A stretch of DNA of 9,819 nucleotides from Prevotella sp. CAG:1092 (GTDB taxonomy: Bacteria; Bacteroidota; Bacteroidia; Bacteroidales; Bacteroidaceae). Made by a program: the position numbers and the translations under genes. Shown in pieces: positions 1 to 4,755 of this stretch. Location of the stretch: positions 2,159 through 11,977 of the forward strand of contig HF994106.1 in assembly GCA_000436915.1 (NCBI GenBank). Direction: 5' to 3'. The notes below the pieces were generated by a model, which made no database searches, was not told where the DNA came from, and saw only the letters and a list, made by a program, of their open reading frames with translations. Numbering within the stretch: the stretch's first letter is position 1; the number at the start of each line of letters is the position of its first letter.

Positions 1-456
1 AGCCTTGCGTGCTGCCTCAAGACCATTTTGGGCAAGGGCATTGTCGGGCATAGAGTCGAGCACCATCTCGAAGATTTGTACAGCCTCTTTGTAGCTGCCT
101 GTTTTCAGGAGCAGGCGACCAAGGGCAAGATAATCGGAAGATGAAGCCTGCTTATAGCGCACGGCATTGCGATATGCAGCCACAGCCTTGGCAGTTTGCA
201 AACTCTTGTCGTAGCTTGCAGCCATTTTCAGAGCTATTTGTCCTCTGCGTTCGCGCTCCTTGGCAGGAGTTTTGGTGTAGGCTTGCTTAAACTCTGTGGC
301 AGCATCGAAATATTCGCCAAGAGCAAGATATTTTTCTCCCTTCTTGAAGTTGCGGTCGGCACCACACGATGAGAATAAAGCCAAGGCAATAACGAGCATT
401 GGCAGATGGTGGGCAAACTGGCGTAGAGCTTTATATATAAATAATGTATTATTCAT
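1..456 (-). CDS. TPR-containing lipoprotein, N-terminal part (likely OmpA-family/PorE-like), cut by window edge
   Basis: The frame is open from an ATG at 456 to the window edge and gives 152 residues, so the C-terminus is missing. A lipoprotein signal is visible: a hydrophobic stretch (about residues 20-29) ends in FSSC, with the acylated Cys at residue 31 and GAD after it. The remainder is helical with tetratricopeptide-like units: GEKYLALGEYFDAA (about 36-49), a central unit ending in AVAAYRNAVRYKQ, and LGRLLLKTGSYKEAVQIFE (from about 112) ending in DSMPDNALAQNGL. This pattern matches from memory the N-terminus of Bacteroidota outer-membrane lipoproteins that continue into PD40 beta-propeller and OmpA-like peptidoglycan-binding domains, such as PorE of type IX secretion. 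Those later domains lie outside the window, so the specific assignment is inference. An alternative start at Met20 (397-399) would give a shorter signal peptide. The start at 456 abuts a strong inverted repeat. Confidence 0.8.
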   Translation of the reverse strand, partial: MNNTLFIYKALRQFAHHLPMLVIALALFSSCGADRNFKKGEKYLALGEYFDAATEFKQAYTKTPAKERERRGQIALKMAASYDKSLQTAKAVAAYRNAVRYKQASSSDYLALGRLLLKTGSYKEAVQIFEMVLDSMPDNALAQNGLEAARKA

Positions 457-511
457 TTCGTTTATTCGTTAGAAGGTGGCAAAAAGATACCACCTCTATG
501 AATAAACGAAA
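456..511 (-). repeat. Strong inverted repeat / hairpin ending at a start codon
   Basis: On the minus strand TTTCGTTTATTC (511-500) pairs perfectly with GAATAAACGAAA (467-456). Inside it, TAG then AGGTGG (498-490) pairs with CCACCT then CTA (479-470) with one bulged T at 473. The loop is TATCTTTTTG (489-480). This gives about 21 bp of pairing in a 56-nt element. The final A of the right arm is the A of the ATG of the TPR lipoprotein. There is no T-run after it, so it is not a classical terminator. The loop resembles a degenerate Bacteroidota -7 box. Confidence 0.75.
480..489 (-). promoter_or_regulatory. Possible -7 element for the TPR lipoprotein gene
   Basis: TATCTTTTTG resembles the Bacteroidota -7 box (TAnnTTTG) but with two extra T. 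It sits in the loop of the 456-511 hairpin, about 25-30 bp before the ATG at 456. I see no convincing TTTG at -33. If it is used, the mRNA would start inside the hairpin and contain only its right arm. The call is weak. Confidence 0.3.
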
Positions 512-525
512 AAAATCGAGAATTA

Positions 526-1110
526 TTATTTTACCATCATCTTCTTCCACTTCCAATATCCTGCTACGGCAATAATGACATAAAGACCGTAGAGGGCAGC
601 CTTGAAAGGTATGCCTTTGACAACATAGAGATAACAGCAGATGATGTCGACAATAATCCAGAAGAACCATTGCTCGATATATTTGCGAGCCAAAGCCCAA
701 AGACCTACGAAGCAAAGAGCATTGGTAAAGGCATCGAGGAGCGGAACTGTGGAGTCGGTAAAGGTGATGAGGACATAATATGTGGCTCCCCATGCCAGGA
801 AGAAGAATATGAAGGTAGGCAAGTACAACCTACGAGGCATGAAGGTGATAGGCATGTCGCCAGCCTGCTGCTGGCCATGCTTTTTGCCGAATTTCCATAC
901 CATCCAACCATAGATGGCAGCAACGGTATAGTAGACTGCCATACCGGCATCGCCATATAGTCCGTGGCTCCAATAGAGCCATACATCCATGGCAGGCATA
1001 ATGATACCAACCAACCATAGTGCTATAGAAGCACGATACTCGAGCAAGATATAAATCAAGCCGAGTATCGTTGTAAAGATGTCGAGCCAATGGGCTGCGA
1101 GATATTCCAT
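526..1110 (-). CDS. pnuT: PnuC-family vitamin transporter, probably thiamine transporter PnuT
   Basis: A 194-residue, very hydrophobic protein with about seven membrane segments, as in the PnuC family. PnuC proteins are facilitative inner-membrane carriers that depend on phosphorylation of the imported vitamin. The family signature is clear: W107 followed by TFTDSTVPLLDA (116-127), then the L-W-x-L-A-R-K-x-x-E-x-W run (137-148), WIIVDI (151-156), YVVKGI (162-167) and a C-terminal GYWKWKK. PnuC members import nicotinamide riboside, riboflavin or thiamine. The thiamine assignment comes from context: its start is only 9 bp after the stop of a TonB receptor whose leader is a TPP riboswitch, and TPP-controlled OMPthi plus PnuT pairs are established in Bacteroides. 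The thiamine pyrophosphokinase that would trap the substrate is not adjacent here. The protein ends with a lysine-rich tail (WKKMMVK), expected to be cytoplasmic. Confidence 0.9.
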   Translation of the reverse strand: MEYLAAHWLDIFTTILGLIYILLEYRASIALWLVGIIMPAMDVWLYWSHGLYGDAGMAVYYTVAAIYGWMVWKFGKKHGQQQAGDMPITFMPRRLYLPTFIFFFLAWGATYYVLITFTDSTVPLLDAFTNALCFVGLWALARKYIEQWFFWIIVDIICCYLYVVKGIPFKAALYGLYVIIAVAGYWKWKKMMVK

Positions 1111-1119
1111 AAAATATGA

Positions 1120-3351
1120 TTAGAAATCGATTGACATGTGAGCCATGAAGTTGAATGGTGCTGAAACGGCAAAGCCTGCTGCATCAGCATCACGTACGCC
1201 CCACTCGTTGACAGCCTTGACGCTATTGCCCGACTTCACGAGCTGTGGAGCAGCCCAACCATTATTATCATACTTAGCGCTGAAGATGTTGTAGAAGCTT
1301 ACGCCTATGTTCATGCTCTTGATGCCTACTGAAGGCAAAGAGAAATTGTAGCTAAGGTCGATATTGGTGTTGAAATGCTTCTTGAGCAAGAGAGTTTCGT
1401 ATGTGGTGTTGCCATTAGCATCCTTGCACTCCATGGTCTTGAAGCCTGTGTTGGTGAGATACTGGTCGCTGATGTACTGGCTCTGCACCATAGCCTTGAA
1501 TCCCTGGTAAGAGAATGTGAAGATGTTGTTGAAGATGAAATCTGGCGAGAAGCTCAATGGTGTGTCGCCAAGATTGCAGAGGTCGCCATCGTTGTCGGTG
1601 ATGGTCCAATCCTTAGCACGGTTCTTCGACCATGTGGCATTAGCATCCCAACGGAACCAGTCTACAGGCATCCATGCAGCCTCGAGCTCTACGCCCATAC
1701 GATAGCTGCTACCAACATTCTTGGCAATTGCTTCGCCGATGTTGGTGAGCTCGCCTGTGAGCACAAACTGGTCTTTGTAGTCCATATAGTAGAAGTTGGC
1801 ACCTGCGCTGAAGGTCTTGCTCTGATATTTGTAGCCAACCTCCAAGTCGTTCAAACGCTCAGACTTCATCTTAGTGCCGAGGTTGTCTTCGTAGTCGTTA
1901 CGTGTAGGCTCGCGATGAGCTATAGCGTAAGAGATGTAGAGGCGCTGACCAGGCAAGAAGTCGTAGTTGATACCGAACTTAGGGTTGAAGAAATTAAAGT
2001 CGTCGTCGATGATATACTTGCCATCGGCATTTGAGCCGTAGCTATCGGTAGGATCCTGCATGGTATAGTTGACATGGCGATACTGCAAGTCAACGAATGC
2101 GCTCATACCCTCCAAGAATTCGTACGAAGCCTTACCATATACATTATAGTCGGTCTTCTTGGCGTTGTTGCGATAGTACTCATAGTTAGGCTTGCCCACA
2201 ACCTTTCCGAAGTGGTCGCCATCATATTTGTTCCATCCACCACCGAAGGTAGCTGAGAGCTTATCGGCAGAATAGTTCAACGAAGCGATAGCGCCATAGA
2301 AGTCGTTGCCCAGCTTCTTCTGCTCAATCACGTTGCCTTTCTCGTCAGGGTTTGTAGAGAGTCCCCAGTTGATGAGCGGCTTGTTGCGCTTATACTGCTC
2401 GTAGTAGCCATCGCCACGAGTGTAATGGCCTGTGACGTTGAAGTTGATGGCACTATTCAAGCGCTGGTTCCATACGAGCTGATAGTTTTGCTGATGATAG
2501 TTGTCGGTCTGATTGTCGAAGAACATCATGTTGCCATTATCATCTTTGCCCATATATCCACAAGAGTTGTATGAGCGACCATACATAGACTGCTCATACT
2601 TTGAAGTATAGTTCCAAGCATGGTAGGTCTGCTCTTGGTTGTTCCATGTAATGAACTTTACTACGGTATTATCGCCGAAATATCCAGCCTGCAAGAAATA
2701 TGAGTTGAGCTTAGTGAAAGCACGGTCGAGATAGCCCTTAGAACCGATGTTAGACAAGCGACCCTGAATGCCCCAATGCTCGTTGAGCAAACCGGAGCTG
2801 AAGCGTACGGTCTGCTTGTGAGAATAGTAAGAGCCTGCGCTGAGGTCGAGACCTACGTAAGGCTTTGTGCCGATATTCTCGGTAAGCATATTGATGGTAG
2901 CACCAAAAGCACCTGTACCGTTGGTAGAAGTACCTACACCACGCTGAATCTGCATGCTCTGAAGGTTTGAGGCAAAGTCTGCCATGTTTACCCAGAAGAG
3001 CTGTGAGCTTTCTGCATCACTCTGTGGCACACCATTTGATGTGATATTGATGCGCGAAGGGTCGGTACCACGCACACGCAAAGTGGTATAGCCGATGCCA
3101 TTACCAGCATCAGAAGTTGTAGTGATTGAAGGAGTCAGGGAAAGGATATAAGGAATATCCTGTCCGAAGTTAACACTCTTGATTTGGCTTTGGTCGAAAT
3201 TAGAGAAAGCCATTGGTGTGTGCTTGCCAGCACGAGTTGATGTTACCTGAACTTCCTGCAGCATCACAGCCTTAGCTGTATCTACAGGCTCTACTGCATA
3301 AAGATTTGCTGCACAAGTAAGTGCAGCGAAAAAGAATACATTTCTTTTCAT
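1120..3351 (-). CDS. TonB-dependent outer-membrane receptor for thiamine/TPP (OMPthi type)
   Basis: A 743-residue protein with a signal peptide (MKRNVFFFAALTCAANLYA, cleavage expected after residue 19). A TonB-box-like start of the plug follows (LQEVQVTSTR, 31-40), then a plug domain to about residue 160 (LRVRGTDPSRINITSNGVPQ at 91-110; QIQRGVGTSTNGTGAFGATI at 134-153). The rest is a beta-barrel rich in aromatic residues and Asn/Gly, ending in the insertion signal FNFMAHMSIDF. It lacks the extra N-terminal carboxypeptidase-regulatory domain of SusC-type receptors, so it is a classical vitamin/siderophore-type receptor. Substrate cannot be read from the protein. A TPP riboswitch in its leader and the downstream pnuT make thiamine or its phosphates the best assignment. 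AAGG lies a few bases before the ATG (3357-3360), a weak Shine-Dalgarno match. It is the first gene of the two-gene thiamine uptake operon. Confidence 0.93.
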   Translation of the reverse strand: MKRNVFFFAALTCAANLYAVEPVDTAKAVMLQEVQVTSTRAGKHTPMAFSNFDQSQIKSVNFGQDIPYILSLTPSITTTSDAGNGIGYTTLRVRGTDPSRINITSNGVPQSDAESSQLFWVNMADFASNLQSMQIQRGVGTSTNGTGAFGATINMLTENIGTKPYVGLDLSAGSYYSHKQTVRFSSGLLNEHWGIQGRLSNIGSKGYLDRAFTKLNSYFLQAGYFGDNTVVKFITWNNQEQTYHAWNYTSKYEQSMYGRSYNSCGYMGKDDNGNMMFFDNQTDNYHQQNYQLVWNQRLNSAINFNVTGHYTRGDGYYEQYKRNKPLINWGLSTNPDEKGNVIEQKKLGNDFYGAIASLNYSADKLSATFGGGWNKYDGDHFGKVVGKPNYEYYRNNAKKTDYNVYGKASYEFLEGMSAFVDLQYRHVNYTMQDPTDSYGSNADGKYIIDDDFNFFNPKFGINYDFLPGQRLYISYAIAHREPTRNDYEDNLGTKMKSERLNDLEVGYKYQSKTFSAGANFYYMDYKDQFVLTGELTNIGEAIAKNVGSSYRMGVELEAAWMPVDWFRWDANATWSKNRAKDWTITDNDGDLCNLGDTPLSFSPDFIFNNIFTFSYQGFKAMVQSQYISDQYLTNTGFKTMECKDANGNTTYETLLLKKHFNTNIDLSYNFSLPSVGIKSMNIGVSFYNIFSAKYDNNGWAAPQLVKSGNSVKAVNEWGVRDADAAGFAVSAPFNFMAHMSIDF

Positions 3352-3390
3352 GTATACCTTAAAAATTAAAACTATAAAAAAGAGGTTTTA

Positions 3391-3474
3391 CCTATCCCTG
3401 CGTCGGCATTACCCGTATCAGGTTCTGTGGGTATAATCTCAGCCGTATCAACTGATACAGCACCCCTTTAGCTT
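3391..3474 (-). ncRNA. TPP riboswitch (THI box)
   Basis: Read on the minus strand, the conserved TPP aptamer elements occur in order: AGGGGTGC near the 5' side, an optional P3 hairpin GTATCA-GT-TGATAC, the invariant GGCTGAGATTATACCC (3444-3429), then GAACCTGATACGGGTAATGCC, and the closing GCAGGGATAG (3401-3392). The CTGAGA and ACCTGA motifs that bind the pyrimidine ring, and the GCAGGGA of the pyrophosphate-sensor side, are all intact. It lies between a consensus promoter and the TonB receptor start. TPP binding is expected to lower expression of the receptor and pnuT. The expression platform is unclear: a 4-bp hairpin (3393-3383) followed by six T is visible after the aptamer but is weak for a terminator. 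Confidence 0.96.
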
Positions 3475-3493
3475 CCATTTTGGAAACCGTCTG

Positions 3494-3524
3494 CAAAGTT
3501 ACTGCAAGTGAGCGGAATAACAAA
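3494..3524 (-). promoter_or_regulatory. Bacteroidota-type promoter of the thiamine uptake operon
   Basis: On the minus strand TTTG (3524-3521), a 19-bp spacer and TAACTTTG (3501-3494) match the -33/-7 consensus of the Bacteroidota primary sigma factor. Transcription would start near 3487, just before the riboswitch aptamer. The -33 region TTTGTTATTCC is identical to that of the hflX promoter. Confidence 0.8.
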
Positions 3525-3539
3525 ACAAAAGACGAAGTT

Positions 3540-3573
3540 TTTGTTTTTTATTCCCGAGCGCAGCGTAACTTTG
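3540..3573 (+). promoter_or_regulatory. Possible divergent plus-strand promoter
   Basis: TAACTTTG (3566-3573) is a perfect -7 match on the plus strand, with TTTG at 3540-3543, but the 22-bp spacer is longer than usual. It is roughly a mirror copy of the thiamine operon promoter. No convincing gene follows: an overlapping short frame reads through the terminator hairpin and is not protein-like. Any transcript would run antisense towards the DUF3298 lipoprotein gene. Confidence 0.25.
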
Positions 3574-3607
3574 AAAGAAATATGATTGTGCCGCCTATAG
3601 AAGGCAT

Positions 3608-3650
3608 AAAAATAGCGATTTATGCCTTGTATGGAAGACATAAATCGCTA
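3608..3650 (-). terminator. Intrinsic terminator of the DUF3298 lipoprotein gene
   Basis: On the minus strand TAGCGATTTATG-T-CTT pairs with AAG-G-CATAAATCGCTA around a 6-nt loop, giving 16 bp with a single U-G wobble, followed by TTTTT (3612-3608). The wobble would be a C-A mismatch on the other strand, so the hairpin suits minus-strand RNA. It begins 47 bp after the lipoprotein stop. The core (3615-3648) is 32/34 identical to the terminator at 4599-4632. Confidence 0.7.
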
Positions 3651-3696
3651 AAAATATGTATTATATAGACTTTAGTATAGGAAAAAGCAGGGAGAT

Positions 3697-4554
3697 TTAT
3701 TGCTTTTCGATGAGCTTTTGAGCTGTCGTGGTGAGATATGGTTGGATATCTGCGTAAGGAATGGTGAAGGTAGGCATGCCTGCAGCATAAGGACCTATCT
3801 CGTAAGGATTATACACAAACATGATGCCATGGTCGGTAAACAAAGGTGGACATTCTGGCAAAGGCAAAGAATAGATATGGTCGGGATTGAGGAACATATT
3901 CTTTAGTTCATCGTCAGACTTCACCTCGAAATACTCACGCAAGCCCTTGCGCATAAGCTCTTGAAAAGGGTCGTTAGCATAATTGCGAACTATCTCCCAC
4001 CCCATGCGACGCATATCGCTCTTGCGGAAGGTTACACCCAAGAGGGCACTCGTGCCATGAGCACCACCAAGATAATTGTACATGGTATATTTGTAGGTGA
4101 AGAACTTGGAGTTGTCGGCAACCTTAGAAAATGTGACATCCCACTCCATCTTCACTTCGTCGTCGCCTCTTGCCCGTTTTACTTCCTCATAATCAGTTTT
4201 AAGCTGCGACATAAGGTCGGCATGATAGTATTTCATAACAGCCTTTGGCGAAGTATAAGAACCATCGTATTTTCCGCCAAGCATCTCGCTCATATATTCT
4301 GTTATAGCCTGCGAAGTTACGGAAAAAGTATCTACTGGATGCTGCATAGATATGCCCACATGTCCAAAGTCAGAAGTCACAGATATGCTGTCCTTTACCC
4401 ATGTTTGCAATATGGAATCGCCAACAACATTGGTTAGGATATTTGGAACATTATCAAGCAACGTGCCCTTTGCAGGTTTTGGGTCGCACGATGATATCAA
4501 AAAGGGAGCAACTGCAGCTATAGCTGGTAGAAATAATGTCTTTAGATGTTTCAT
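3697..4554 (-). CDS. Lipoprotein with DUF3298 (RsiV-type) domain
   Basis: A 285-residue protein. The signal peptide MKHLKTLFLPAIAAVAPFL ends in the lipobox LISSC with Cys23, followed by DPKP, so a membrane-anchored envelope lipoprotein is expected. Residues about 45-150 resemble the DUF4163/PdaC-type N-terminal module that commonly precedes DUF3298. The DUF3298 part shows the hallmark YNYLGGAHG (159-167), then TFRKSDMRRMGWE (175-187) and a C-terminal FVYNPYEIGPYAAG (246-259) running into FTIPYADIQPYL. In Bacillus RsiV this fold is the extracytoplasmic lysozyme-sensing part of an anti-sigma factor. Here there is no anti-sigma segment and no adjacent sigma gene, so the function is unknown. An in-frame ATG at 4635 is rejected as the start because that extension translates the upstream terminator repeat and lies upstream of the likely -7 box; Met at 4554 gives a proper lipoprotein signal. 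The gene is a single transcription unit between two near-identical terminators. Confidence 0.88.
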   Translation of the reverse strand: MKHLKTLFLPAIAAVAPFLISSCDPKPAKGTLLDNVPNILTNVVGDSILQTWVKDSISVTSDFGHVGISMQHPVDTFSVTSQAITEYMSEMLGGKYDGSYTSPKAVMKYYHADLMSQLKTDYEEVKRARGDDEVKMEWDVTFSKVADNSKFFTYKYTMYNYLGGAHGTSALLGVTFRKSDMRRMGWEIVRNYANDPFQELMRKGLREYFEVKSDDELKNMFLNPDHIYSLPLPECPPLFTDHGIMFVYNPYEIGPYAAGMPTFTIPYADIQPYLTTTAQKLIEKQ

Positions 4555-4580
4555 AATCGTAAATATTATATATTCGATGG

Positions 4581-4588
4581 CAAATATA
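4581..4588 (-). promoter_or_regulatory. -7 element for the DUF3298 lipoprotein gene
   Basis: TATATTTG on the minus strand, followed by CC, fits the Bacteroidota -7 box (TAnnTTTG). It lies 26 bp before the ATG at 4554. No TTTG occurs at the expected -33 spacing, because that position falls in the terminator hairpin of the preceding operon. Confidence 0.5.
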
Positions 4589-4592
4589 GCAC

Positions 4593-4632
4593 AAAAAAGC
4601 GATTTATGCCTTATATAGAAGACATAAATCGC
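4593..4632 (-). terminator. Intrinsic terminator of the hflX-DUF4954-fumarase operon
   Basis: On the minus strand GCGATTTATG-T-CTT pairs with AAG-G-CATAAATCGC around a 6-nt loop (14 bp, one U-G wobble), directly followed by TTTTTT (4598-4593). This is a textbook factor-independent terminator, 123 bp after the fumarase stop. It is nearly identical to the terminator at 3608-3650 and overlaps the -33 region of the next gene. Confidence 0.8.
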
Positions 4633-4710
4633 CAATATATATATACTCTTTTCTACATTTTATTATTACTGATAAAACTTGTCAGCAAATATTAAGCCCT
4701 AAGAGTCTAA

Positions 4711-4755
4711 TTACTCCCCTCCCTTTTGGGGAGGGGTTGGGGGTGAGGTTTTTTT
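4711..4755 (-). repeat. C-rich inverted-repeat element directly after the fumarase stop
   Basis: CCCCTCCC (4716-4723) and GGGAGGGG (4729-4736) form an 8-bp GC-only stem around a T-rich loop. On the minus strand it is preceded by CACCCCCAA and by a run of nine A that starts inside the TAA stop. Composition is sharply unlike the AT-rich surroundings. From memory, very similar sequences (ACCTCACCCCC followed by a pyrimidine-rich stem) are dispersed in many Bacteroidota genomes near gene ends. That identification has not been checked here. The hairpin is followed by AGTAATT, not a T-run, so a terminator role is doubtful. Confidence 0.6.

Noticed and set aside
234..416. Minus-strand 60-codon frame overlapping the TPR lipoprotein
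   Set aside because: The overlapping frame from 456 has a lipobox and TPR units and runs open to the window edge. The 60-codon frame has neither.
449..793. Minus-strand 114-codon frame overlapping the 3' part of pnuT and the following spacer
   Set aside because: It overlaps pnuT in another frame, runs through the inverted repeat at 456-511 and into the next gene's start, and has no recognisable features.
1111..1119. Separate promoter for pnuT
   Set aside because: The gap to the receptor stop is 9 bp and no TAnnTTTG box is evident there, so co-transcription is the simplest reading.
1375..2034. Plus-strand frame of 219 codons inside the TonB receptor gene
   Set aside because: It is antisense to the barrel-coding region of an intact receptor. 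The residue pattern (Val, Leu, Ala, Glu) is typical of a shadow frame.
3383..3401. Intrinsic terminator inside the riboswitch leader
   Set aside because: Only 4 bp of stem precede the T-run, too weak to call as a feature. It is kept as a question in the findings.
3480..3668. Plus-strand frame of 62 codons upstream of the thiamine operon
   Set aside because: It reads through promoter sequence and the terminator hairpin, has no protein-like features, and shares its C-terminal peptide with the translated repeat at 4599-4632.
4555..4635. N-terminal extension of the DUF3298 lipoprotein from an upstream ATG at 4635
   Set aside because: The extension translates the terminator repeat (giving the AIY, YxRHKSL pattern also produced by the 3615-3648 copy) and lies upstream of the -7 box. 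Starting at 4554 gives a proper signal peptide with lipobox.
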